This document shows, piece after piece, positions 1 through 5,413 of a DNA stretch of 5,413 bases. The stretch covers positions 1 through 5,413 of the forward strand of contig QHON01000132.1 in the NCBI GenBank assembly GCA_003218815.1, read 5' to 3'. The notes under the pieces are model-generated. The model ran no database searches. It saw only the letters and a list, made by a program, of their open reading frames with translations, and was not told where the DNA came from. The translations under genes and the position numbers were made by a program. The DNA comes from Verrucomicrobiota bacterium. GTDB lineage: Bacteria > Verrucomicrobiota > Verrucomicrobiia > Chthoniobacterales > UBA10450. Numbering within the stretch: position 1 is the first letter of the stretch; each line of letters opens with the position of its first letter.

Positions 1-1035
1 ATGGGTTGGATGATGGGACCGTGGGAGGTCTTCGGAACTTTGTTGCTCGGCGCGACAATGATGCTTTACGACGGTGCCCCAGATTTCCCCGGACCCGACC
101 GCGTCTGGTCGCTGGTAGATCGCCACAAAGTGACGGCGCTGGGCGTGTCCCCTACATTGATTCGAGCGCTCCGTCGTTATGGCGACGAAATCGTGCATCG
201 ACACGACCTTTCATCGCTGCGCAAATTCGCTTCCACTGGCGAACCGTGGAACCCCGATCCATGGATGTGGTTGTTCCAAAACGTCGGTCGCGGAAAACTC
301 CCGATCATTAATTATTCCGGCGGCACGGAAATCTCCGGTGGCATCGTCATGGGCAACGTCCTGACGCCAATGAAACCGTGCGCTTTTTCCGGGCCATTAC
401 CTGGAATGGCAGCGGACGTGGTAGATGAAAACGGCAAATCCGTGCGCGGCAAAGTCGGCGAACTGGTGATTCATGAGCCCTGGATCGGAATGACGCGCGG
501 CTTCTGGCGTGATCCGCATCGTTACGTCGACAGTTACTGGTCGCGGTGGCCGGACATTTGGGTCCACGGAGACTGGGCGGCAGTCGATGACGATGGACTT
601 TGGTACATTCTCGGTCGCAGCGATGACACGATTAAAGTTGCAGGCAAACGTCTCGGCCCGGCCGAAGTGGAATCGATTCTGGTAGCACATCCACAGGTAA
701 GTGAAGCCGCAGCGGTCGGCGTTCCCGATCCGATCAAAGGAGAAGCGCTCGTTTGTTTTTGCGTTTTAAAGAAAGACGCGAATGGAGATGTCGATCCTTC
801 GGCTGCACTCAGGACAAGCCTTGCGGCTGAATTAAAAGGAAACGTCGCGCGCGATTTGGGGAAGGCACTCGCGCCGCGCGAGGTATTTTTCGTACCAGAC
901 ATTCCGAAAACGCGAAACGCCAAAGTGATGCGACGCGTCGTTCGCGCCGCTTACATCGGCGAAAAACTTGGCGACACCTCCGCGCTCGAAAATCCCGCCG
1001 CGCTCGATGAGATCAGGCGCGTCGCCGGAATATAG
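1..1035 (+). CDS. AMP-forming acyl-CoA synthetase (acetyl-CoA synthetase-like), C-terminal part, 5'-truncated by window
   Basis: This enzyme should convert a carboxylic acid, ATP and CoA to acyl-CoA, AMP and PPi in the cytoplasm. The 344 visible residues carry the ANL-superfamily motifs in order: NYSGGTE (104-110, ATP/AMP-binding A5), HGDWA with Asp191 (A7, ribose hydroxyls), GRSDDTIKVAGKRLGPAE (205-222, the hinge before the C-terminal lid) and PKTRNAKVMRR with the adenylation lysine at Lys308. Acetyl-CoA synthetases are usually about 650 residues, so roughly the first 300 lie upstream. The ATG at position 1 is probably an internal Met (the family has a D-x-G-W segment here), not the start. 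In acetyl-CoA synthetase the A5 motif reads TWWQTE. Here Gly107 replaces the pocket-closing Trp, suggesting a substrate larger than acetate (inference). The lysine motif is PKTRNAK rather than PKTRSGK. The stop TAG lies 5 bp from the stop of the convergent neighbour. The family is certain; the substrate is not. Confidence 0.93.
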   Translation: MGWMMGPWEVFGTLLLGATMMLYDGAPDFPGPDRVWSLVDRHKVTALGVSPTLIRALRRYGDEIVHRHDLSSLRKFASTGEPWNPDPWMWLFQNVGRGKLPIINYSGGTEISGGIVMGNVLTPMKPCAFSGPLPGMAADVVDENGKSVRGKVGELVIHEPWIGMTRGFWRDPHRYVDSYWSRWPDIWVHGDWAAVDDDGLWYILGRSDDTIKVAGKRLGPAEVESILVAHPQVSEAAAVGVPDPIKGEALVCFCVLKKDANGDVDPSAALRTSLAAELKGNVARDLGKALAPREVFFVPDIPKTRNAKVMRRVVRAAYIGEKLGDTSALENPAALDEIRRVAGI

Positions 1036-1056
1036 CCGCTCTAGAAGATTCCGGCG
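1023..1056. terminator. Inverted repeat spanning both convergent stop codons; candidate bidirectional terminator
   Basis: CGCCGGAAT at 1023-1031 is the exact reverse complement of ATTCCGGCG at 1048-1056, giving a 9-bp perfect stem with a 16-nt loop. The loop contains the TAG of the + gene (1033-1035) and the TAG of the - gene (1041-1043). Its position between convergent genes suits a two-way transcription stop. Neither side is followed by a T-rich tract, so it is not a canonical intrinsic terminator and may act as an RNA-end-stabilising hairpin instead. Confidence 0.4.
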
Positions 1057-1964
1057 CTTGCCAGTTGTATTCGCCAGATAGGGCCGCCCACATAGAGTGG
1101 GCCCTCTGCCTTCACGAAGGCCGGGGCCTCGCCGCCAAGGACCCAAACATGCGTGTCCGCTGGTTGCTTCCCCATCAGACGCGCTACGAAGCCAGTGAGG
1201 CCTCCGATTTCAACTTTCACAGCAAAGTGCATGGCTTTATGATGGAACCTTCCAATCGTGAACGGTTCCTCCCCTCGCGGACTGATCGCAAGCTTGACGA
1301 CCCGCGGCTTTGGCGTGGTCGCTACCATTGATACGGTCGTCCGCGGCACACTCGGTTTTATGTCCTTCATCAGCGTTAAGAGCAAGCCGTTGGCGACATC
1401 TGGCGGCAGCTCCATCCGCTGGGCAATGACTTTCTCTTTGCCCTTAGCCTCGGTGTAACGGACCTTAATTTGGCCTGTAGAAGTGTTGATCGAGGTGTCC
1501 ATCGGTTGCTTGAACGACGGACCTCTCAGAATTAGGCGGTCGCTCAAGAGGCGGAATGTACCGCGCTGAGAGAATATGGTCGTGTCCTCGTAGATCGAAC
1601 CATCTTTGAAACGAAATATTAGATGGGTGGTTACGCGATCGCCCCGCGCGTCCTGCGTCATCTGACCATCGGCGATGGCCTTGCCTTCAAGGGTCCGCAC
1701 GACAAGAAAGCCATGGATCAGGCCTTCCGTGTGGCGCACAGGGATCATATCTGCAAATAGCGCGTTTGGCTGGAGCATGGCGACACAGGCCAGCAGAATT
1801 GCGATCAGTCTGGATCGGGCACCTGAGCGTTGTAGTTCTAAGCGGAGACTATGGTGAGGGTAATCGGTGCCATGATCCATTAGCGCGGCGCAGCATGCTT
1901 GTCCCACGGCTTGCGTCCACCCATTAATGACCTCAATGAATTGATTCACAAATTTGCGGTACAT
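1041..1964 (-). CDS. Putative exported protein of unknown function
   Basis: I do not recognise a characterised family, although proteins with similar C-terminal wording (GEEPF..., HVWVLGGEAPAFVKAEGPLY, GGPIWRI) seem familiar as hypothetical proteins of Acidobacteria and Verrucomicrobia. The product is 307 residues. A signal-peptide-like segment occurs at about 48-71: basic RSGARSR, hydrophobic LIAILLACVAML, then NALFA before Asp72. The mature part (72-307) looks beta-rich, alternating hydrophobic and polar residues without further membrane segments, as in periplasmic or outer-surface lipid/ligand-binding folds (inference). About 50 residues precede the hydrophobic core, which is long for a signal peptide. 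The ATG at 1964 is chosen because AAGGA lies 9 nt upstream. The next Met (residue 29, ATG at 1880) has no visible Shine-Dalgarno. It lies 73 bp downstream of the mutase gene on the same strand, so co-transcription is possible but unproven. Confidence 0.72.
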   Translation of the reverse strand: MYRKFVNQFIEVINGWTQAVGQACCAALMDHGTDYPHHSLRLELQRSGARSRLIAILLACVAMLQPNALFADMIPVRHTEGLIHGFLVVRTLEGKAIADGQMTQDARGDRVTTHLIFRFKDGSIYEDTTIFSQRGTFRLLSDRLILRGPSFKQPMDTSINTSTGQIKVRYTEAKGKEKVIAQRMELPPDVANGLLLTLMKDIKPSVPRTTVSMVATTPKPRVVKLAISPRGEEPFTIGRFHHKAMHFAVKVEIGGLTGFVARLMGKQPADTHVWVLGGEAPAFVKAEGPLYVGGPIWRIQLASAGIF

Positions 1965-1973
1965 ACCTGCTAA

Positions 1974-1978
1974 TCCTT
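1974..1978 (-). promoter_or_regulatory. Shine-Dalgarno site deciding the start of the exported protein
   Basis: On the minus strand this reads AAGGA, 9 nt before the ATG at 1964-1962. It supports the long N-terminus over the internal Met at residue 29, which has only a GC-rich stretch upstream. The 73-bp gap (1965-2037) between this gene and the mutase stop otherwise shows no convincing promoter or terminator, only short 4-bp stems. Confidence 0.45.
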
Positions 1979-2037
1979 GCCAGCTATGAACAGCGGGTCA
2001 TGAATGAACCCAGCGTATCCAAGGTGGCTCACCCCCT

Positions 2038-3894
2038 TTACACCATTGGCCGGAACCTTCCGACCACTTCCTGCAAGCGGCCGGTAATTTGGCCTAACGA
2101 GGACACTTCCACCGCGTCGAGCAACGCCGGGAAACAATTTTCGCCGCGCTCCACAACATCGACAAGTTTGTCGAGGGCATGCTTGGCTTTCTCCACATTC
2201 TTTTTTTTGAACTTTTTAAGGCGATCAACTTGTAGTTGCTGTTTCGCGCGCGGTGTGCGCGCGAGTTTCACTTCCGGGATGTCATCCGTTCCGTTGCGGT
2301 ATCGATTCAATCCAATAATCGGCCGAGTCCCGTCGTAAATTTGCTGTTCGTAACGATGCGCCGCATTCTGAATTTGGCTGCGCTGAAAACGATCTTCCAC
2401 CGCGGCAAGCACGCCTCCAAGACGCTCGATCTCGCGGAACTCATCGAGAATCCCAGCCTCCACTGCGCGCTCCACTGCTTTCATGCCCGGCGAGCCGCTT
2501 AACATGTTCATGGTGTGCTTAAAAATTCCTGATTCCTCGAGCAGGATCGCTTGCCCGTGCGCCGCCAGCCGGATCCACTCTTCGCTTGGCGTTGTGAACG
2601 GTTCATCCGCGCTGTTTGAGTGGCACGAATTCGTCGCGTTCATGTAAGCGAGCATCAACTCCGCCGCCGTGCGGGTGAGATTATTTTTGAATTCCGCTGC
2701 GATCAACGACCGGCCGCTGGTCTGCGTGTGCAATTTGAAAAGCTGCCCGCGTGGTCCCGCGCCGTAGGCGTCGCGCATTCCGATCGCCCAAATCCTGCGC
2801 GAGACCCGCGCCAGGGCGATGTATTCGGCGTCGAGCCCACAATCGAGAAAGAACGAAAGGCGCGGTCCAAATTGATCGACCGGAATCCCGCGCCCGGCGA
2901 ACATTTCCGCGTAAGCGAACCCATTCGAAAGTGTGTAAGCGGCCTGTTGAACAGGCGTGGAGCCGGCTTCGCCGATGTGATAACCGCTAATCGAGATCGG
3001 ATACCAGCGCGGCAGTTTGCGCGTGGTGAATTCGACCATGTCGGTGAGAAAACGCAGCGACGCTTCGATTGGAAAAATCGTTTCGTTCTGGGCCTGGACT
3101 TCCTTGAAAATGTCGGCCTGAATCGTACCGCGTAGTTTCGGCACAACTTTTGACCCGAAACGACTTTTGGCTGCCGCGATGTACATCGCCATGATGATTG
3201 GCGCCGGTCCACTGATCGTCATCGACGCGGAGAAATTCGGCGAGCCAAGATCGAATCCATCATAAAGCCGCACCATGTCTTCGACTGTGTCGATTGCCAC
3301 TCCCCCTTCGCCGATTTTGCCGAAGACGCCGTCCGCGTCGCTGTCGATCCCGTAAAGTGTCGGCCCGTCGAATGCGGTGCTGAGCCGATGCGTCCGCTGA
3401 TGCTGGGTCAGATAATGGAAGCGCTCGTTCGTGTCTTCAGCCAGCATCAACCCAGAGAACAAACGTGTCGGTTCCTCCGGCGGTCGCGACTGTCGAGGCG
3501 GCCGTGTCGGCACCTTCGAGCGATTTGCAGGCGACATCTCCGCGGCTACCTCATTCTTGTCACCATTTCTTCCGTAACTGCCCAATTCGTTTTCACGCAC
3601 CGGCTCCAAATACATCTCGCGATATGCGCCGTTCAGAAACGGAAACTCCCCGGGCAATCCTTCGCCAAAGAGATAACGCGCGATCTCGCCCGGCTCGTCG
3701 ATTTCCGGCAGTGCAAGGCGTGGCAATGGCAACCCCGTCGGTGTGTGCGTCACCGGCGTTTTTGCCTTGGTTTCGCTCCAACGGGTAATCAGCTCGCGCC
3801 CGAATTTTTCGTCCGTCCGTGCGCGTTTCACCTGATCGAGAACAAACCGGTTGTACTTCTCAACTGCTTCAACGACTCGTCCAAGCTTGCTCAT
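2038..3894 (-). CDS. icmF: Coenzyme-B12-dependent acyl-CoA mutase, catalytic subunit (IcmF-type mutase part, split from its B12/GTPase part)
   Basis: This is the TIM-barrel mutase subunit that rearranges the carbon skeleton of acyl-CoA by radical chemistry with adenosylcobalamin. It is 618 residues and lacks its own C-terminal B12 domain, which the upstream gene supplies. Diagnostic segments: RLSTAFDGPTLYG (170-182), ASMTISGPAP (223-232), GTIQADIFKEVQAQN (256-270), SISGYHIGEAG (301-311, with the catalytic Tyr305-His306 pair), FGPRLSFF (342-349), KLHTQTSGRSL (387-397) and SLGQITGRL near the C-terminus. Residues 1-45 match the helical linker that precedes the mutase in fused IcmF. Phe146 aligns with Tyr89 and Gln269 with Arg207 of Propionibacterium methylmalonyl-CoA mutase, the isobutyryl-CoA mutase pattern. 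About 44 extra Pro/Arg-rich residues (97-140) interrupt the substrate-binding region. The ATG at 3894 is the first possible start: the frame closes at TAA (3936-3934) with no ATG, GTG or TTG between. It has no Shine-Dalgarno of its own. The exact substrate is inferred. Confidence 0.93.
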   Translation of the reverse strand: MSKLGRVVEAVEKYNRFVLDQVKRARTDEKFGRELITRWSETKAKTPVTHTPTGLPLPRLALPEIDEPGEIARYLFGEGLPGEFPFLNGAYREMYLEPVRENELGSYGRNGDKNEVAAEMSPANRSKVPTRPPRQSRPPEEPTRLFSGLMLAEDTNERFHYLTQHQRTHRLSTAFDGPTLYGIDSDADGVFGKIGEGGVAIDTVEDMVRLYDGFDLGSPNFSASMTISGPAPIIMAMYIAAAKSRFGSKVVPKLRGTIQADIFKEVQAQNETIFPIEASLRFLTDMVEFTTRKLPRWYPISISGYHIGEAGSTPVQQAAYTLSNGFAYAEMFAGRGIPVDQFGPRLSFFLDCGLDAEYIALARVSRRIWAIGMRDAYGAGPRGQLFKLHTQTSGRSLIAAEFKNNLTRTAAELMLAYMNATNSCHSNSADEPFTTPSEEWIRLAAHGQAILLEESGIFKHTMNMLSGSPGMKAVERAVEAGILDEFREIERLGGVLAAVEDRFQRSQIQNAAHRYEQQIYDGTRPIIGLNRYRNGTDDIPEVKLARTPRAKQQLQVDRLKKFKKKNVEKAKHALDKLVDVVERGENCFPALLDAVEVSSLGQITGRLQEVVGRFRPMV

Positions 3895-3914
3895 AATGAT
3901 TTTGTGATGATCAT
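3891..3914 (-). CDS. Possible 7-codon minicistron (MIITKSL) coupling the B12/GTPase gene to the mutase gene
   Basis: On the minus strand an ATG at 3914-3912 overlaps the TGA of the B12/GTPase gene (ATGA). It reads MIITKSL and ends in a TGA at 3893-3891 that overlaps the ATG of the mutase (again ATGA). AGGA (plus-strand TCCT at 3919-3922) lies 4 nt before this mini-start, while the 16 nt before the mutase ATG contain no Shine-Dalgarno. The likely role is translational coupling: ribosomes ending the upstream gene, or initiating at the mini-start, would terminate exactly where the mutase begins. With only seven codons the arrangement could be chance. The peptide itself is unlikely to have a function. 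Confidence 0.35.
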   Translation of the reverse strand: MIITKSL

Positions 3915-5059
3915 CGCGTCCTGTCTGCTGAAATTAAGTCGAACAATCGATCCACGCCAGGGTCACGATGCCGTTTTGCGACTGTGTCGATGAGCCGTTG
4001 CGCGCGGCGGTTCTGTTCCAGACGCTGTTCGATTTCGCTGTGGGCGGTGCGAGCGCGCTGAAGATCGCTCTTGTTCACCACCACGACATCGGCGAGATCG
4101 AGCATGACGATCTTTTGCAACTGCAACTGGCTCCCATAATCCGGGTTCATCACAAGCACGGTTAGATCGACAATTCCATTTTTCTGAAACGGCATCGCCT
4201 CCTGTCCGGTGCCAACCGTTTCGATGATGACGTAATCGAAGTTGGATTGCGCGAGCAGGGCGAGACAATCATGTGTCGCAGGCGAAAGCCCGCCCGCTTG
4301 TCCCCGCGTTGCCATGCTGCGCATGAACACGCGATCGTTCTGCGAATTAATCATCGTGGCGCGGTCGCCCAGTAACGCGCCCTCGCCGACAACACTCGGA
4401 TCGTGCGACAAAATCGCGATTCGCGCTGTAGGCTGTCGCAAAAGAATTCGTAGCACTAACTCATCGATCAGTGTCGTTTTTCCCGCGCCGCCTGGTCCGG
4501 TGAAACCAATCACCTTTGAATTCCGGATTGGGGGCTGGGGATTGGCGATTTTTCTTTTCCGTGCTGGGCGCTTGCCCTTACCGTAGGTGCCTTCAATTTC
4601 CGTCAGCTCCCGTGCGAGCTCGATCTCGCGCGATTTTGAGAGAGATCGTTTTTTCCGGGCCTTACCGTAATTGTCGCGCACATAATCGGTCATTTCCGTG
4701 AGTGACGTGCCGGCAAAGAAAATCTGCTCCACGCCTTTGCGCCGCATCGCGATTGCATCCTCGTGTGTAATCGTCCCGCCCCCGCCGCCGAACACTTTGA
4801 TGTCACTCGCGCCGCGTTTGCGCAAAAGATCGACAACTTCCGCGAAGAACTCGATGTGACCGCCGTTGTAACTGGAAATGCCGATGGCACGCACGTCCTC
4901 CTGAATGGCGGCGCGCACAATGTCGCCAACCGAGCGATGATAGCCGAGATAAATGACCTCAATCCCGTGCCGGATAAACTCGAGATTGATCGTGTTGATC
5001 GCGCTGTCGTGCCCATCGCAAATCGGCACAGCCGTGAGGATACGGATCGGTGCAGCCAT
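3911..5059 (-). CDS. icmF: B12-binding domain fused to MeaB/MeaI-type GTPase (IcmF N-terminal half)
   Basis: The protein should bind coenzyme B12 for the mutase and use GTP hydrolysis to control cofactor loading and removal. Residues 1-130 form the B12 domain: PICDGHDSAIN with His17 as lower axial cobalt ligand, SSYNGGH (62-68) and the glycine run at 91-95. IcmF proteins share Ala where other B12 domains have Gly in DxHxxG. A basic linker (about 131-182) follows. Residues 183-382 are a SIMIBI-class G domain: Walker A GPGGAGKT (188-195), HDPS (219-222), GALLGDR (227-233), ETVGTGQ (280-286) and NKSD for guanine specificity (329-332). Domain order and wording match the first two parts of fused IcmF (about 1,090 residues); the mutase is the next gene, 16 nt downstream. 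The ATG at 5059 fits because the first B12-domain strand begins at residue 5. No clear Shine-Dalgarno is visible. A sequencing frameshift splitting one gene cannot be excluded. Confidence 0.93.
   Translation of the reverse strand: MAAPIRILTAVPICDGHDSAINTINLEFIRHGIEVIYLGYHRSVGDIVRAAIQEDVRAIGISSYNGGHIEFFAEVVDLLRKRGASDIKVFGGGGGTITHEDAIAMRRKGVEQIFFAGTSLTEMTDYVRDNYGKARKKRSLSKSREIELARELTEIEGTYGKGKRPARKRKIANPQPPIRNSKVIGFTGPGGAGKTTLIDELVLRILLRQPTARIAILSHDPSVVGEGALLGDRATMINSQNDRVFMRSMATRGQAGGLSPATHDCLALLAQSNFDYVIIETVGTGQEAMPFQKNGIVDLTVLVMNPDYGSQLQLQKIVMLDLADVVVVNKSDLQRARTAHSEIEQRLEQNRRAQRLIDTVAKRHRDPGVDRLFDLISADRTR
4518..4545 (+). repeat. 7-bp-periodic G-rich tract inside the B12-GTPase linker
   Basis: Four consecutive heptamers read GAATTCC, GGATTGG, GGGCTGG, GGATTGG on the plus strand. 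On the coding (minus) strand they encode about residues 172-181, ANPQPPIRNS, in a variable basic linker. Short tandem tracts translating to N-P-Q-x-x-I-R-N wording are, from memory, common in intergenic regions of some soil and sediment bacteria, so this may be a remnant repeat captured in-frame. It is short and may be coincidental. Confidence 0.35.
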
Positions 5060-5125
5060 CAGGCGAAGAGTCTAACGGTAACCATTTGACGGGCAACGCC
5101 ATTCTGGCCTAGTAGCGAGACTCGC
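5060..5125. promoter_or_regulatory. Divergent intergenic region; presumed promoters for the mutase block and the membrane-protein gene
   Basis: This 66-bp gap separates divergent starts at 5059 (-) and 5126 (+), so it should hold both promoters. On the plus strand TTGACG (5086-5091) followed after 18 nt by TAGTAG (5110-5115) is a weak -35/-10 candidate that would leave a very short leader. On the minus strand TTGCCC and TAGACT are spaced 16 nt apart, also weak. GCGAG-A-CTCGC (5115-5125) is a perfect 5-bp palindrome with a 1-nt centre directly before the + ATG. No strong Shine-Dalgarno is visible for either gene. Confidence 0.25.
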
Positions 5126-5413
5126 ATGAACAGATCTTCGATGGCTAACTCGACGGAAAAATTTCGTGCTTTTCGCGCGATCGCGTCCGCTGGTTTGATC
5201 GCAGGAATCCTCGATATCACATCCGCGTTTGTGCTCGCGGGACTAAAAGGCGTAGGACCAATCCGCGTCTTGCAGGGAGTGGCGATGGGTCTTCTCGGCC
5301 AACAAGCGCTTGAGGGAGGCCTGGCGACGGCCGGCCTGGGCCTCGCAATTCACTTCTCAATCGCTTTTGCAGCCGCTTCGGTGTTTTACACGGCCAGCCG
5401 CCGATTCACTTTC
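5126..5413 (+). CDS. Small integral membrane protein of unknown function, 3'-truncated by window
   Basis: An open frame of 96 codons runs from ATG 5126 to the window edge without a stop. A polar, basic N-terminus (residues 1-17, with EKFRAFR) precedes a hydrophobic helix at about 18-40 (AIASAGLIAGILDITSAFVL). A short amphipathic stretch (KGVGPIRVLQGVAMGLLG) follows, then a second helix at about 66-90 (LATAGLGLAIHFSIAFAAAS) ending in a basic SRR. The wording GILDI...RVLQ...GLLG...LGLAIHF recalls widespread small hypothetical membrane proteins of about 140-150 residues, so probably a third or more of the gene is missing (recollection, not a search). A second ATG at 5141 (MANSTEK) is an alternative start; neither has a clear Shine-Dalgarno. 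It is transcribed divergently from the mutase block, and nothing in the sequence ties it to B12 or acyl-CoA metabolism. Confidence 0.75.
   Translation, partial: MNRSSMANSTEKFRAFRAIASAGLIAGILDITSAFVLAGLKGVGPIRVLQGVAMGLLGQQALEGGLATAGLGLAIHFSIAFAAASVFYTASRRFTF

Noticed and set aside
1995..2011. GGGT...ACCC inverted repeat in the gap between the mutase and the exported protein
   Set aside because: Only four pairs before mismatches; expected by chance.
2021..2040. Short GGTG/CACC stem just after the mutase stop, considered as a terminator
   Set aside because: Only 4-5 bp with a mismatch and no T-rich tract; too weak to call, and the next gene on the strand starts nearby.
2620..3135. A 171-codon plus-strand open frame and a 169-codon minus-strand frame (2703-3212) inside the mutase
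   Set aside because: Both overlap the most conserved part of the mutase barrel in other frames and have compositionally biased sequences without domain features.
3388..3993. A 201-codon plus-strand open frame opposite the mutase start and GTPase end
   Set aside because: It is antisense to clearly conserved mutase and GTPase sequence, its protein is rich in Arg, Cys and His with no recognisable motif, and it crosses two real genes. It is a shadow of GC-biased codons.
3911..5059. Reading the B12/GTPase protein as a defective B12 binder because DxHxxG ends in Ala
   Set aside because: IcmF proteins characteristically read DGHDAA here, so Ala20 is normal for the family and His17 is intact.
5060..5125. 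Cobalamin riboswitch upstream of the B12/GTPase gene
   Set aside because: The gap is only 66 bp and shared with a divergent gene; no B12-box-like conserved core is visible and there is no room for the roughly 200-nt structure.

Overview
This window looks like a piece of a moderately GC-rich, environmental (probably soil) bacterial chromosome. From memory, the protein sequences resemble Verrucomicrobia (Chthoniobacterales-like) or Acidobacteria, but this is an impression without a database search. I see no RNA genes, CRISPR arrays, insertion sequences or phage genes.

Layout. Positions 1-1035 (+) hold the C-terminal half of an AMP-forming acyl-CoA synthetase of the acetyl-CoA synthetase superfamily, cut by the left edge. 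Converging on it with only 5 bp between the stop codons is a minus-strand block of three genes that reads from right to left: a B12-binding domain fused to a MeaB/MeaI-type GTPase (5059-3911), an acyl-CoA mutase catalytic subunit (3894-2038), and a secreted or exported protein of unknown function (1964-1041). A 66-bp divergent intergenic region separates this block from the 5' part of a small membrane protein (5126-5413, +), which runs off the right edge. There is no gene-free stretch longer than about 75 bp.

How the genes work together. The two central genes together reproduce the domain order of the fused isobutyryl-CoA mutase IcmF (B12 domain, G-protein chaperone, mutase), but split into two polypeptides at the linker between GTPase and mutase. 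They should form a coenzyme-B12-dependent carbon-skeleton mutase with its own GTP-dependent cofactor-loading chaperone. The residues aligned to the substrate-determining pair of methylmalonyl-CoA mutase (Tyr/Arg) are Phe146 and Gln269, the isobutyryl-CoA mutase pattern. The expected reaction is therefore isobutyryl-CoA to and from n-butyryl-CoA, or a similar branched acyl-CoA, rather than methylmalonyl-CoA. The convergent synthetase lacks the tryptophan that closes the acetate pocket in acetyl-CoA synthetase. It could activate a larger short-chain acid and feed the mutase, but that link is an inference from proximity.

Most notable points. First, the IcmF split, joined by an apparent 7-codon minicistron whose ATG overlaps the upstream stop and whose TGA overlaps the downstream ATG. 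Second, a roughly 44-residue Pro/Arg-rich insert in the mutase between two active-site segments. Third, a 7-bp-periodic repeat-like tract inside the B12-GTPase linker. Fourth, a 9-bp perfect inverted repeat that spans both convergent stop codons.
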